64,000 nucleotides of DNA, from NCBI RefSeq assembly GCF_030553055.1, contig NZ_CP130713.1:6200001-6264000 (forward strand). The letters are read 5' to 3'. Positions 9,107-18,851 of this stretch are shown in pieces (position 1 is the stretch's first letter; each line of letters begins with the position of its first letter). The DNA comes from Streptomyces sp. XD-27. GTDB lineage: Bacteria > Actinomycetota > Actinomycetes > Streptomycetales > Streptomycetaceae. A model generated the notes under the pieces. The model saw only the letters and a program-made list of their open reading frames with translations, had not been told where the DNA came from and ran no database searches. Position numbers and translations under genes: made by a program.

Positions 9107-9131
9107 GCGGGAGAGCCCCCCCTCCTCCCGC
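9107..9131 (+). promoter_or_regulatory. Hairpin in the xylG leader
   Basis: GCGGGAG (9107-9113) pairs with CTCCCGC (9125-9131) in the 278-nt xylF-xylG gap, ending about 30 nt before xylG. It could temper read-through or translation. The rest of the gap shows no gene. Confidence 0.35.
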
Positions 9132-9163
9132 AATCCGCAGGGTCACCCTGCCCTAGATCGGAG

Positions 9164-9952
9164 ATGGCCATCGTGCCGAACGAACCCGTACTGGCATTGC
9201 GCGGGATCTCCAAGCGGTTCGGCGCCGTGCAGGCGCTCACCGACGTCCACCTGGAGGTCCACGCCGGTGAGGTGGTCGCCCTCGTCGGCGACAACGGCGC
9301 CGGAAAGTCCACCCTCGTCAAGACCATCGCGGGCGCCGGCCCCGCCGACGACGGCGTCGTCCAGTGGTGCGGCAGGCCCGTGCAGATCCAGCGCCCGCAC
9401 GACGCCCAGGAACTGGGCATCGCGACCGTGTACCAGGACCTCGCCCTCTGCGACAACATCGACGTGGTCGGCAACCTCTTCCTGGGCCGGGAGCTCCGGC
9501 GCGCCGGAGCCCTGGACGAGGTCGAGATGGAGCGCCGCTCGCTCGAGCTGCTCAGCACCCTGTCGATCCGCATCCCCAGCGTGCGCATCCCGATCGCCTC
9601 GCTCTCCGGAGGCCAGCGGCAGACCGTCGCCATCGCCCGCTCGATGCTCGGCAACCCCAAGCTCGTGATCCTGGACGAGCCGACCGCCGCCCTCGGTGTG
9701 GAGCAGACCGCCCAGGTGCTCGACCTGGTCGAGCGGCTGCGGGAGCGCGGCCTCGCCGTGATCCTCATCAGCCACAACATGGCCGACGTCAAGGCCGTCG
9801 CGGACCGGGTCGCGGTCCTGCGGCTGGGCCGCAACAACGGCACCTTCGACGTGCGGACCACGTCCCAGGAAGAGATCATCGCCGCCATCACCGGCGCCAC
9901 GGACAACGCTGTATCCCGCCGCAAGGCGCGCAACGGGGAGGTCGCCAAGTGA
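9164..9952 (+). CDS. xylG: Sugar ABC transporter ATP-binding protein, single domain
   Basis: Energises the XylFH importer. Walker A GDNGAGKST is at residues 42-50, the signature LSGGQ near 147 and Walker B LVILDEPTAALG near 166. At 262 aa it holds one nucleotide-binding domain, half the size of E. coli XylG/RbsA, so it probably works as a homodimer. ATG 9164 is used, but GTG 9173 has the better-spaced GGAG site. The stop overlaps the xylH start by four bases (GTGA). Confidence 0.88.
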   Translation: MAIVPNEPVLALRGISKRFGAVQALTDVHLEVHAGEVVALVGDNGAGKSTLVKTIAGAGPADDGVVQWCGRPVQIQRPHDAQELGIATVYQDLALCDNIDVVGNLFLGRELRRAGALDEVEMERRSLELLSTLSIRIPSVRIPIASLSGGQRQTVAIARSMLGNPKLVILDEPTAALGVEQTAQVLDLVERLRERGLAVILISHNMADVKAVADRVAVLRLGRNNGTFDVRTTSQEEIIAAITGATDNAVSRRKARNGEVAK

Positions 9953-11220
9953 CCACCAACACGCACACCCCCGACCCGGCGCCGGTCGCCAAGGGCGCCG
10001 TCGCCGCCGTCGACCCCCGGCTGCTGGTCCGCGAGGAGGGCCTCAAGGGCTACCTGAAGGAGTTCGGCCGCAAGCTGCGCAGCGGCGACCTGGGGGCGCT
10101 CCCGGTCATCGTCGGCATCGCCGTCATCTGGGCCGTCTTCCAGTGGCAGGACGACGCCTTCCTCTCCCCGAAGAACCTCTCCGACCTGTCGATCCTGATC
10201 ACGGGCACCGGCCTGATCGCGGTCGGCATCGTCTTCGTCCTGCTGCTCGGCGAGATCGACCTGTCCGTCGGCTCGGTCAGCGGTCTGACCGCCGCGGTCA
10301 TGGGCGTCCTCAGCGTCCGGCAGGGCGTGCCCGAAGAGCTCGCGGTGCTCGTGGCCCTGGCCAGCGGCGCGGTCCTCGGGGCGGTGCACGGCTTCATCTT
10401 CGCCAGGATCGGCGTACCGGCGTTCGTCGTCACCCTCGCCGGACTCCTCGCCTGGAACGGCCTGATGCTCCAGGTGCTCGGCGCCACCGGCACCGTCCGC
10501 CTCGACCGCGACGGCTTCGTCCGCACCCTGAGCTCCCACTACTTCACCGACATCGCCGCCGCCTACGGGGCGGCGACGGTGGCCGTGGCGGCGTTCTTCC
10601 TCGCGCAGTTCCTCGACGCCCGGCGGCGCGCGGCGGCGGGCGTCCCGGCCCGGCCGCTGGGCGAGATCCTCGTGCGCACGGCCGTACTCGCCGTCATCGC
10701 CTTCGCCACGGCGTGGAAGCTCAACGAGTACAAGGGGCTGCCCCTGGCCTTCCTGATCTTCCTGGTGGTGCTGGTCGCCCTGGACTTCGTGGTGCGCCGC
10801 ACCGCCTACGGCCGCAAGGTGATCGCGCTGGGCGGCAGCGTCGAGGCGGCCCGCCGCGCGGGCATCAGCGTCACCGGCGTCCGCGTCTCGGTCTACGCGA
10901 TCGCCGGGGCCATGGCCGCCTCCGGCGGACTCATGATCGCCTCCCGGGTCGGCAGCGCCAGCCAGCAGTCCGGCACCGGCAACCTGCTCATGGAGGCCAT
11001 CGCCGCCGCCGTCATCGGCGGCACCAGCCTCTTCGGCGGCCGCGGTACGGTCTGGTCGGCGCTGCTCGGCATGCTGGTCATCGGTTCGATCTCCTCCGGC
11101 ATGAACCTGATCGGGGCCTCGAACTCGGTCCAGTACATGATCACCGGCGCGGTGCTGCTCGCCGCCGTCGTGATCGACTCGGTCTCCCGCAAGACCCAGC
11201 GCTCGGCGGGCCGAGGCTGA
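9949..11220 (+). CDS. xylH: Xylose-type ABC transporter permease
   Basis: Membrane subunit of the pentose importer, BPD_transp_2 family. GTG 9949 overlaps the xylG stop (GTGA), which indicates translational coupling; 423 aa. After a 50-residue hydrophilic start there are about ten hydrophobic segments with the family motifs GEIDLSVGSVSGL and GGTSLFGGRGTVW. An insertion around residues 220-240 (DARRRAAAGVPARPLGE) is charged and probably cytoplasmic. Two hairpins follow and close the operon. Confidence 0.88.
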   Translation: MTTNTHTPDPAPVAKGAVAAVDPRLLVREEGLKGYLKEFGRKLRSGDLGALPVIVGIAVIWAVFQWQDDAFLSPKNLSDLSILITGTGLIAVGIVFVLLLGEIDLSVGSVSGLTAAVMGVLSVRQGVPEELAVLVALASGAVLGAVHGFIFARIGVPAFVVTLAGLLAWNGLMLQVLGATGTVRLDRDGFVRTLSSHYFTDIAAAYGAATVAVAAFFLAQFLDARRRAAAGVPARPLGEILVRTAVLAVIAFATAWKLNEYKGLPLAFLIFLVVLVALDFVVRRTAYGRKVIALGGSVEAARRAGISVTGVRVSVYAIAGAMAASGGLMIASRVGSASQQSGTGNLLMEAIAAAVIGGTSLFGGRGTVWSALLGMLVIGSISSGMNLIGASNSVQYMITGAVLLAAVVIDSVSRKTQRSAGRG

Positions 11221-11224
11221 CCCC

Positions 11225-11244
11225 GGCGGGCCTGCGGGCCCGCC
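11225..11244 (+). terminator. Hairpin directly after xylH
   Basis: GGCGGGCC (11225-11232) pairs with GGCCCGCC (11237-11244) around a 4-nt loop, four bases after the stop. Confidence 0.6.
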
Positions 11245-11286
11245 ACGCGTCGGCCGACCCGTACGGACCTGCGCGCATGTACCCGG

Positions 11287-11319
11287 TGCCCGGCACCGCC
11301 CCGGAGGCGGTGCCGGGCA
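11287..11319 (+). terminator. Strong hairpin terminator of xylFGH
   Basis: Positions 11287-11300 (TGCCCGGCACCGCC) pair perfectly with 11306-11319 around the loop CCGGA. The 14-bp GC-rich stem without a U-tract is typical of Streptomyces. Confidence 0.8.
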
Positions 11320-11399
11320 TACATGTGTACGACGATCACTCCCGTGACATACATCGCCTAGGCCGATCACATCCCGTTGCGGCCGGAACATTAGACTCG

Positions 11400-11429
11400 A
11401 CGGACCTGCCAAGCACGGACCTGCCAAGC
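11400..11429 (+). repeat. Two exact 15-nt direct repeats upstream of dxs
   Basis: ACGGACCTGCCAAGC occurs twice in tandem at 11400-11414 and 11415-11429, ending 52 nt before the dxs start. A possible -10 (TAGACT) lies just upstream, so the repeats would be in the 5' leader. Confidence 0.85.
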
Positions 11430-11481
11430 TCGGCACACCACAATCAGCAGGCTCGGCACACTCGACAGCAAGGAGGCACGG

Positions 11482-13413
11482 GTGGCGTTGCTGACCCGCA
11501 TCAGGGGACCGCGCGATCTGGACCGGCTCACGCCCGGACAGCTGGACCGGCTGGCGGCGGAGATCCGCACCTTCCTCGTCGAAGAGGTCTCCAAGACCGG
11601 CGGCCACCTCGGGCCCAACCTCGGTGTGGTCGAGCTCACCATCGCCCTGCACCGGGTGTTCCACAGCCCCAAGGACAAGATCCTCTTCGACACCGGGCAC
11701 CAGTCCTACGTGCACAAGCTGCTCACCGGGCGGCAGGACTTCACCAACCTCAAGGGCAAGGGCGGCCTGTCCGGCTACCCCTCGCGGGCCGAGTCCGAGC
11801 ACGACGTCATCGAGAACAGCCACGCCTCCACCGTGCTGGGCTGGGCCGAGGGCATCGCCAAGGCCAACGAGCTGCGCGGCCGCCGCGACCACCACGTCGC
11901 CGCCGTCATCGGCGACGGCGCGCTGACCGGCGGCATGGCCTGGGAGGCGCTGAACAACATCGCCGCCGCCAAGGACCGCCCGCTGGTCATCGTCGTCAAC
12001 GACAACGAGCGCTCCTACGCCCCGACCATCGGGGGCCTGGCCAACCACCTCGCCACGCTCCGCACCACCGACGGCTACGAGCGCTTCCTGGCCCGCGGCA
12101 AGGACATCCTGGAGCGCACCCCCGTGGTGGGGAAGCCGCTGTACGAGACGCTGCACGGCGCCAAGAAGGGCCTGAAGGACTTCATCGCCCCGCAGGGCAT
12201 GTTCGAGGACCTGGGCCTGAAGTACGTCGGCCCCATCGACGGCCACGACATCGAGGCGCTGGAGTCCGCCCTGCAGCGCGCCAAGCGCTTCAACGGTCCG
12301 GTCATCGTGCACTGCCTCACCGAGAAGGGCCGCGGCTACCAGCCCGCCCTCCAGGACGAGGCCGACCGGTTCCACGCCGTCGGCAAGATCCACCCCGACA
12401 CCGGGCTGCCGATCGCCGCGTCCGGCGCCGACTGGACCTCCGTCTTCGGCGAGGAGATGGTCAAGCTGGGCGAGGAGCGCGACGACATCGTCGCGATCAC
12501 CGCCGCGATGCTCCAGCCGGTCGGCCTCGACAGGTTCGCCAAGCGCTTCCCCGACCGCGTCTACGACGTCGGCATCGCCGAGCAGCACGCGGCCGTCTCC
12601 GCCGCCGGACTGGCCACCGGCGGCCTGCACCCGGTCGTCGCCGTCTACGCCACCTTCCTCAACCGGGCCTTCGACCAGGTGCTCATGGACGTGGCGCTGC
12701 ACCAGTGCGGCGTGACCTTCGTCCTGGACCGCGCCGGGATCACGGGCACCGACGGCGCCTCGCACAACGGCATGTGGGACATGTCGATCCTCCAGGTCGT
12801 CCCCGGCCTGCGGATCGCCGCCCCGCGCGACGCCGACCAGGTCCGCGCCCAGCTCCGCGAGGCCGTGGAGGTCGACGACGCGCCGACCGTCGTGCGCTAC
12901 TCCAAGGGCGCGGTCGGCCCGGCGGTGCGGGCCCTGTCCCGGATCGGCGGCATGGACGTGCTGCGCGAGCCCGGCACCGAGCGGCCCGACGTGCTCCTGG
13001 TCTCCGTCGGCGCCCTCGCGCCGATGTGCCTGGAGATCGCCGGTCTCCTCGACCAGCAGGGCATCACCACCACCGTCGTCGACCCGCGCTGGGTCAAGCC
13101 GGTCGACGAGGCGCTGCCCGGCCTCGCCGCACGCCACCGCGTCGTCGTCACCGTCGAGGACAACAGCCGGGTGGGCGGCGTCGGTTCCGCCGTGTCGCAG
13201 GCGCTGCGCGACGCGGGCGTGGACGTGCCGCTGCGCGACTTCGGTATCCCGCCGCGCTTCCTGGACCACGCCTCCCGCAAGGAGGTCATGGCCGAGATCG
13301 GGCTGACCGCGCCGGACATCGCCCGGCAGGTCACCGGGCTGGTCGCGCGGATCGACGCGCCGCGCGAGAAGGCCGCGGACGAGGCCGCGCCCGCCGAGGT
13401 CGCCGGCGACTGA
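11482..13413 (+). CDS. dxs: 1-deoxy-D-xylulose-5-phosphate synthase
   Basis: Condenses pyruvate and glyceraldehyde-3-phosphate with thiamine diphosphate, the first step of the MEP isoprenoid pathway, in the cytoplasm. 643 aa, full length. GTG 11482 follows a strong AAGGAGG. Visible motifs are [13 protein letters not shown], the ThDP/Mg motif [16 protein letters not shown] near residue 144 and the transketolase-type [15 protein letters not shown]. The C-terminal domain begins near residue 500. The protein has an Ala/Glu-rich tail. It stands alone between the xyl operon and a permease gene. Confidence 0.95.
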   Translation: MALLTRIRGPRDLDRLTPGQLDRLAAEIRTFLVEEVSKTGGHLGPNLGVVELTIALHRVFHSPKDKILFDTGHQSYVHKLLTGRQDFTNLKGKGGLSGYPSRAESEHDVIENSHASTVLGWAEGIAKANELRGRRDHHVAAVIGDGALTGGMAWEALNNIAAAKDRPLVIVVNDNERSYAPTIGGLANHLATLRTTDGYERFLARGKDILERTPVVGKPLYETLHGAKKGLKDFIAPQGMFEDLGLKYVGPIDGHDIEALESALQRAKRFNGPVIVHCLTEKGRGYQPALQDEADRFHAVGKIHPDTGLPIAASGADWTSVFGEEMVKLGEERDDIVAITAAMLQPVGLDRFAKRFPDRVYDVGIAEQHAAVSAAGLATGGLHPVVAVYATFLNRAFDQVLMDVALHQCGVTFVLDRAGITGTDGASHNGMWDMSILQVVPGLRIAAPRDADQVRAQLREAVEVDDAPTVVRYSKGAVGPAVRALSRIGGMDVLREPGTERPDVLLVSVGALAPMCLEIAGLLDQQGITTTVVDPRWVKPVDEALPGLAARHRVVVTVEDNSRVGGVGSAVSQALRDAGVDVPLRDFGIPPRFLDHASRKEVMAEIGLTAPDIARQVTGLVARIDAPREKAADEAAPAEVAGD

Positions 13414-13610
13414 CCCCGCGAGCACCGGTTCTCCCGGGCCGGTCGGCCGTCCGTACGACGCACGCACGGACATAGGCCGACCGGCCCAGCGCCTCTCACC
13501 CCCCGCGCCCTCCTATCGGATGAATCACGCGTCCGCGGGGGTGTGCCTGCACCGCCGCCGTCCGATGACCACAACGATGGCGCGGACGGGCCAGCGTGAG
13601 AGGTGCACCG

Positions 13611-15086
13611 GTGAGCGTTTTCCGGACCAAGACGGTCGAGCAGTCCATCCAAGACACGGAGGAGCCCGAGCACGCCCTCCGCAAGTCGCTGTCCGCGTTC
13701 GATCTCATGGTCTTCGGCGTCGGTGTCATCATCGGCACCGGCATCTTCGTCCTGACCGGCAAGGTCGCACGGGACACCGCGGGCCCCGCCACCGCCCTCG
13801 CCTTCGTGGCCGCCGGTGTGGTGTGCGCGCTGGCGGCCCTGTGCTACGCCGAGTTCGCCTCGACGGTGCCCGTGGCCGGGTCCGCGTACACCTTCTCGTA
13901 CGCCTCGCTCGGCGAGCTGCCCGCCTGGATCATCGGCTGGGACCTGATCCTGGAGTTCGCCCTCGGCACCGCCGTGGTCGCGGTCGGCTGGTCCGGCTAT
14001 GTGCGGTCGCTGATGGACAACGCGGGCTGGCACCTGCCGAACGTGCTGGAAGGCCCCGACGCCCCGGACGGGGTCTTCGACCTGCTCGCCTTCGTGCTCG
14101 TGCTGCTGCTGACGGCCATCCTGGTCGTCGGGATGAAGCTGTCCGCCCGGCTCACGGCGATCGTCGTCCTGATCAAGCTGGCCGTGGTGCTGATCGTCAT
14201 CATCGCCGGATCCTTCTTCATCCACGCCGACAACTACGACCCGTTCATCCCCAAGGCGCAGGGCCAGACGTCCGGTTCGGGGCTCGACGCGCCACTGATC
14301 CAGGTGATGTTCGGCTACGAGCCCACGTCCTTCGGCGTCCAGGGCATCTTCACCGCGGCCTCCGTGGTGTTCTTCGCGTTCATCGGCTTCGACATCGTGG
14401 CGACCACGGCAGAGGAGACCAGGAACCCGCAGCGCGACATGCCGCGCGGCATCCTCGGCTCCCTCCTCATCTGCACCGTGCTCTACGTCGCGGTGTCGGT
14501 CGTGGTCACCGGAATGCAGAACTACAAGCTGCTGACGGTGGACGCGCCGCTCGCCGACGCCTTCAAGGCGACCGGCCACCCCTGGTACGCGGGCCTCATC
14601 AGCTTCGGCGCCGCCGTCGGCCTCACCACGGTGTGCATGATCCTGCTGCTCGGCCAGACGCGGGTGTTCTTCGCGATGAGCCGCGACGGGCTCCTCCCCA
14701 GGTTCTTCTCGAAGGTGCACCCGCAGTTCTCCACGCCGTACCGGTCCACCGTCCTGCTCGGCTGCATCATCGCCGTCATCGCGGGCTTCACCAGCATCTC
14801 CGAGCTGGCGACGCTGGTGAACATCGGCACGCTCTTCGCGTTCGTCGTGGTCGCGATCGGGGTCATCGTCCTGCGCCGCACCCGCCCCGACCTGCACCGG
14901 GCCTTCCGCACCCCCTGGGTGCCCGCCCTGCCGATCGCGTCGGTCGCCGCCTCCACCTGGCTGATGCTCAATCTGCCGTCCGAGACGTGGGTGCGGTTCG
15001 GCGTCTGGATGGGGATCGGCTTCGTCATCTACTTCCTCTACGGGCGCTCCCACAGCCGCATGAGCGCCGCCGCCGAGCAGCGTTGA
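13611..15086 (+). CDS. APC-family amino-acid permease
   Basis: Inner-membrane amino-acid transporter of the APC superfamily, closest in style to YfnA/cationic amino-acid transporters. About 12 hydrophobic helices follow a 30-residue cytoplasmic start with the family motif GVGVIIGTGIFVLTG in helix 1. Other typical stretches are FFAFIGFDIVATTAEETRNP (helix 6 to loop) and FFAMSRDGLLP. GTG 13611 is preferred for its GAGAGG site; an in-frame GTG lies at 13596. 491 aa. Substrate is not deducible. Confidence 0.85.
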   Translation: MSVFRTKTVEQSIQDTEEPEHALRKSLSAFDLMVFGVGVIIGTGIFVLTGKVARDTAGPATALAFVAAGVVCALAALCYAEFASTVPVAGSAYTFSYASLGELPAWIIGWDLILEFALGTAVVAVGWSGYVRSLMDNAGWHLPNVLEGPDAPDGVFDLLAFVLVLLLTAILVVGMKLSARLTAIVVLIKLAVVLIVIIAGSFFIHADNYDPFIPKAQGQTSGSGLDAPLIQVMFGYEPTSFGVQGIFTAASVVFFAFIGFDIVATTAEETRNPQRDMPRGILGSLLICTVLYVAVSVVVTGMQNYKLLTVDAPLADAFKATGHPWYAGLISFGAAVGLTTVCMILLLGQTRVFFAMSRDGLLPRFFSKVHPQFSTPYRSTVLLGCIIAVIAGFTSISELATLVNIGTLFAFVVVAIGVIVLRRTRPDLHRAFRTPWVPALPIASVAASTWLMLNLPSETWVRFGVWMGIGFVIYFLYGRSHSRMSAAAEQR

Positions 15087-15108
15087 GCGAAGCGACGGCC
15101 GCGGGCCG

Positions 15109-15516
15109 CTATCCGGGGCGTACGGCGCGCGGGCCCACCACCGCCGTACCCAGCGCCGCCACCCGCGCCCGCAGCTCCCGGTCCGCCGTCACCACCAGGC
15201 ACCGGCGGTCCGGCGCCCGCTTCCGCGCCAGCTCCACGATCCGGTCGTCCCCGCTGCCCGTCGCGGCCGCCACCCGCACCCCGGCCACCGGCTCGACCCC
15301 GCGCGCCGCCCCCTCCACCACCAGGACGATCTCCAGCGGTGCCCGGGTGGCCCAGTCCGGCACGCCGTCCTGTTCGGGCAGCCCTCGCGCGGCGCGCTCC
15401 ACCAGCCGGTCCCGCAGCCGCTCGGCCGCACCGTGCCGGTCCCGCCACCAGCCGTCGGGGACCGACCCCACGACGTTCGCCGCGTCCACGATGATCAAAG
15501 GGACCTCTGTCGCCAC
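15109..15516 (-). CDS. NYN/PIN-like putative RNase
   Basis: 135-aa single-domain protein. The N-terminal PLIIVDAANVVGS, the central TGSGDDRIVELA and the CLVVTADRELR stretch give the spaced acidic residues of NYN/PIN-fold metal-dependent nucleases. The GTG start at 15516 lacks a ribosome site. A near-consensus -10 (CATAAT on the minus strand) ends 7 bases upstream, so the mRNA is probably leaderless. Transcribed away from the next gene out of a 47-bp gap. Confidence 0.7.
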   Translation of the reverse strand: MATEVPLIIVDAANVVGSVPDGWWRDRHGAAERLRDRLVERAARGLPEQDGVPDWATRAPLEIVLVVEGAARGVEPVAGVRVAAATGSGDDRIVELARKRAPDRRCLVVTADRELRARVAALGTAVVGPRAVRPG

Positions 15517-15563
15517 GCGAAATATTATGGTCGGAAACGATCGGGAAAGGTTGGCGGCGATCC
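15517..15563. promoter_or_regulatory. Divergent promoter region with leaderless-type -10
   Basis: On the minus strand CATAAT occupies 15529-15524, which places the start site at about 15517, next to GTG 15516. The plus-strand gene starts at 15564 with GGAAAGG upstream. The region is AT-rich compared with its surroundings. Confidence 0.5.
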
Positions 15564-16601
15564 ATGGCGTTGCGGATGCTCCGCGGCAAGGACGGCCGGC
15601 TCACGGCGTACGCCCTGGTGGCGGGCGGCATCGCCCGCTGGACCGAGCTCCGGCCGGGCGGCCCCGAGTGGACCGGACCGCAGCTCTTCGAGACCCCGGG
15701 ACTCACCGACATCACCGTCGCCCAGGGCGCGGACGGCTACACGCACCTCATCGGCCTACGCCGCAAGGCCGTGGGCGACGAGCGCACCGACGTGGAACTG
15801 GTGCACGCCACCCAGTTCCAGACCGGCCGCCCCCTGACCGGCTGGCACTCGCTGGGCACCCCGCACCCCAAGGACTGGCGCAAGGCGCTCAAGGTCGGCG
15901 CCCCGACCGCCGCCGTCGACGTCTCCGGGGCCGTCCACGTCTTCGTACGCAACGCGGGCCGAGGGGTGAGTGCCCGGCGGCAGGACGCGAAGGGCAAGTG
16001 GGGCGGCTGGCTCGACCTCAAGGGCAAGGAGGTGGTGGACGGGCTGTCCGCGACCGCGACCGCCGACGGCCGCCTGGAGGTCTTCGCGCCCACCGAGGAC
16101 GGCGCGCTGCGCTGGTACCAGCCGGAGCCCGGCGGCGGCCTCCAGCGCGGCGACGACGTGACCGCGCGGCCCAGCCCCGGCTCGGTCTCGGCTGTGGAGA
16201 GCAGCCGCGACACCCTGACCCACTACTGGCGCGACCAGCGGACCGGCGCCGTGTGCGCCTACCGCCCGGGCGCCGGGACGACGGCCTCGCTCGGCGGGGA
16301 GACCGGCATCGGGCCGGTCGCGGTGGTCCGCGCCGAGATAGAGGGCCACGACTGCACCCTCGTCGCCCAGCGCGACACCAGGACCGGTCGGCTGGCGGTC
16401 GCCGCCCACCCGAGCGAGGACGAGGCGGCCGGGGTGTGGTGGACCGCGACCGGCGAACCGGGCCTGGCGGAGCCCGCGCTGGCGCTGGACGCCTCGGACC
16501 GCGTGGTGCTGGCCGCGATGGGCCCGGACGGCGGGCTGCGGGTCGCCCGGCAGAAGACCACGGAGCCGGGGCTGGCGCTCCACGCCTGGCAGCACGTCTG
16601 A
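15564..16601 (+). CDS. Hypothetical protein, predicted beta-propeller
   Basis: 345-aa soluble protein without a signal peptide. It contains repeated units of about 45-50 residues with W/H-x-L or G-x-L-x-V strands, such as GRLTAYALVAGGIARWTEL, GAVHVFVRNAGRG, GRLEVFAPTEDGALRWYQ and GGLRVAR. This pattern fits PLL/tachylectin-like beta-propellers. Function unknown. Divergent from the NYN gene and convergent with fadB, with a shared terminator between. Confidence 0.65.
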   Translation: MALRMLRGKDGRLTAYALVAGGIARWTELRPGGPEWTGPQLFETPGLTDITVAQGADGYTHLIGLRRKAVGDERTDVELVHATQFQTGRPLTGWHSLGTPHPKDWRKALKVGAPTAAVDVSGAVHVFVRNAGRGVSARRQDAKGKWGGWLDLKGKEVVDGLSATATADGRLEVFAPTEDGALRWYQPEPGGGLQRGDDVTARPSPGSVSAVESSRDTLTHYWRDQRTGAVCAYRPGAGTTASLGGETGIGPVAVVRAEIEGHDCTLVAQRDTRTGRLAVAAHPSEDEAAGVWWTATGEPGLAEPALALDASDRVVLAAMGPDGGLRVARQKTTEPGLALHAWQHV

Positions 16602-16669
16602 CCCGCGGGCCGCCGGTCCCGGTCGGCGGGCGGACGGTTCACGACGACAAGGCGACAAGGCGACATGAC

Positions 16670-16706
16670 GACGGGCCGTACGGGAGACCTTCCCGTACGG
16701 CCCGTC
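16670..16706. terminator. Bidirectional terminator, 16-bp perfect stem
   Basis: Positions 16670-16685 pair with 16691-16706 around GACCT. It lies between the convergent propeller gene and fadB, next to the fadB stop. Confidence 0.85.
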
Positions 16707-16721
16707 GGGCGTTGTGCGGCG

Positions 16722-18851
16722 TTACGCCGGGACGCTCGCCACGCCCTGAGCCAGGAACCGCTTGCCGTTCACCCGCTCGGAGACGCCCTCACGGTCCAGG
16801 TACGGCGTGATGCCGCCCAGGTGGAAGGGCCAGCCCGCGCCGGTGATCAGGCACAGGTCGATGTCCTGCGCCTCGGCGACGACGCCCTCGTCCAGCATCA
16901 GGCCGATCTCCTGGGCCACCGCGTCCAGGACGCGGGCCCGCACCTGCTCCTCGGTCAGGACGGAGTCGCCCTGCTTGAGGAGGGCGGCGACCTCCGGGTC
17001 CAGCTCCGGCTTGCCGGAGTCGTAGACGTAGAAGCCGCGCTTGCCCGCCTCGACGACCGCCTTGAGGTTCGGCGAGACCGTGAAGCGCTCCGGGAACGCG
17101 CCGTTCAGGGTCTCCGAGACGTGCAGGCCGATCGCCGGACCGACCAGCTCCAGCAGGACCAGCGGCGACATCGGCAGGCCCAGCGGCTCGACCGCCTTCT
17201 CCGCCGTCTCGACCGGGGTGCCCTCGTCGATGACGTTCTGGATCTCGCCCATGAAGCGGGTGAGGATGCGGTTGACCACGAACGCCGGGGCGTCCTTGAC
17301 CAGGACGCCGGTCTTCTTCAGCTTCTTGGCGACGGCGAAGGCCGTGGCCAGCGACGCGTCGTCGGTCTGCTCGCCGCGCACGATCTCCAGCAGCGGCAGG
17401 ATCGCGACCGGGTTGAAGAAGTGGAAGCCCACGACCCGCTCGGGGTGCTTGAGCTTCGACGCCATCTCGGAGACCGACAGCGAGGAGGTGTTGGTGGCGA
17501 GGATGGCGTGCTCCGGCACGACCGCCTCGACCTCGGCGAACACCTTCTGCTTGACGCCCATCTCCTCGAAGACGGCCTCGATGACGAAGTCCGCGTCGCC
17601 GAAGGCGGCGGCCTTGTCCAGCGAGCCGGTCACGGCCGCCTTGAGGCGGTTCGCCTTGTCCTGGTTGACCCGGCCCTTGAGGAGCAGCTTGTCGATCTCG
17701 CCGTGGACGTAGGCCACGCCCTTGTCGACGCGCTCCTGGTCGATGTCGGTGAGGACGACCGGGACCTCCAGGCGGCGGAGGAAGAGGAGCGCCAGCTGAG
17801 AGGCCATCAGACCCGCGCCGACGACGCCGACCTTGGTGACCGGGCGGGCCAGCGACTTGTCCGGCGCGCCGGCCGGGCGCTTGCCGCGCTTCTGCACCAG
17901 GTTGAAGGCGTAGATGCCGCTGCGCAGCTCGCCGCCCATGATCAGGTCCGCCAGCGCCTGGTCCTCGGCGTCGAAGCCCTGGCGCAGGTCGCCGTTCTTG
18001 GCGGCCGAGATGATGTCCAGCGCGCGGTAGGCGGCCGGGGCCGCGCCGTGCACCTTGGAGTCGGCGATGGCCCGGCCGCGCTCGACGGCCTGGTCCCACG
18101 CCTCGCCGCGGTCGATCTCGGCCCGCACGACCTCGGTCTCGCCCTTGAGGACGGACGCGGTCCAGATCAGCGACTGCTCCAGGAAGTCGGCGCCCTCGAA
18201 GATCGCGTCAGCGATCCCGAGCTCGTGCACCTGCTTGCCCTTGAGCTGCTTGTTCTGGTTGAGGGAGTTCTCGATGATGACCGAGACCGCGCGGTCGGCG
18301 CCGATGAGGTTCGGCAGGACCGTGCAGCCGCCCCAGCCGGGGACGAGGCCGAGGAAGACCTCGGGCAGCGAGAAGGCGGGCACGGCCTGGGAGACCGTGC
18401 GGTAGGTGCAGTGCAGACCCACCTCGACGCCGCCGCCCATCGCCGCGCCGTTGTAGTACGCGAACGTCGGCACGGCCAGCGCGGACAGGCGCTTGAAGAC
18501 GTCGTGGCCGCCCTTGCCGATGGCCAGCGCGTCCTCGTGGCGCCCCAGCAGCTCCACGCCCTTGAGGTCGGCGCCGACGGCGAAGATGAACGGCTTGCCG
18601 GTGATGCCGACGCCGACGATCTCGCCGTCCGCGGCCTCCTTCTCGACCTGGTCGAGGGCGGTGTTGAGGTTCGCCAGCGACTGCGGGCCGAAGGTGGTCG
18701 GCTTGGTGTGGTCGAAGCCGTTGTCCAGCGTGATGAGCGCGAAGCGCCCGGCGCCGGACGGCAGGTCGAGGTGGCGGACGTGGGCCTGGGTGACGACCTC
18801 GTCCGGGAAGAGCTCGGCGGCGCCCTTCAGAAGCTCAGCGGTGGTGCTCAC
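16722..18851 (-). CDS. fadB: Multifunctional fatty-acid oxidation protein (enoyl-CoA hydratase/3-hydroxyacyl-CoA dehydrogenase)
   Basis: Catalyses hydration of enoyl-CoA and NAD-dependent oxidation of 3-hydroxyacyl-CoA in beta-oxidation. 709 aa. The N-terminal crotonase domain (residues 1-300) shows NGAAMGGGVEVGLHC and PEVFLGLVPGWGG. The dehydrogenase Rossmann motif GVVGAGLMAS is near 345, followed by NTSSLSVSEMA and HFFNPV. GTG 18851 overlaps the thiolase stop (GTGA), so both subunits are coupled. Resembles S. coelicolor SCO6026 by order. Confidence 0.92.
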   Translation of the reverse strand: MSTTAELLKGAAELFPDEVVTQAHVRHLDLPSGAGRFALITLDNGFDHTKPTTFGPQSLANLNTALDQVEKEAADGEIVGVGITGKPFIFAVGADLKGVELLGRHEDALAIGKGGHDVFKRLSALAVPTFAYYNGAAMGGGVEVGLHCTYRTVSQAVPAFSLPEVFLGLVPGWGGCTVLPNLIGADRAVSVIIENSLNQNKQLKGKQVHELGIADAIFEGADFLEQSLIWTASVLKGETEVVRAEIDRGEAWDQAVERGRAIADSKVHGAAPAAYRALDIISAAKNGDLRQGFDAEDQALADLIMGGELRSGIYAFNLVQKRGKRPAGAPDKSLARPVTKVGVVGAGLMASQLALLFLRRLEVPVVLTDIDQERVDKGVAYVHGEIDKLLLKGRVNQDKANRLKAAVTGSLDKAAAFGDADFVIEAVFEEMGVKQKVFAEVEAVVPEHAILATNTSSLSVSEMASKLKHPERVVGFHFFNPVAILPLLEIVRGEQTDDASLATAFAVAKKLKKTGVLVKDAPAFVVNRILTRFMGEIQNVIDEGTPVETAEKAVEPLGLPMSPLVLLELVGPAIGLHVSETLNGAFPERFTVSPNLKAVVEAGKRGFYVYDSGKPELDPEVAALLKQGDSVLTEEQVRARVLDAVAQEIGLMLDEGVVAEAQDIDLCLITGAGWPFHLGGITPYLDREGVSERVNGKRFLAQGVASVPA

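Noticed and set aside
8806..13473. A stop-free minus-strand frame of about 1,555 codons opposite xylF, xylGH and dxs
   Set aside because: It is the antisense shadow of high-GC genes; its translation is Gly/Asp/Arg-rich without any recognisable motif, while the plus strand encodes clear full-length proteins.
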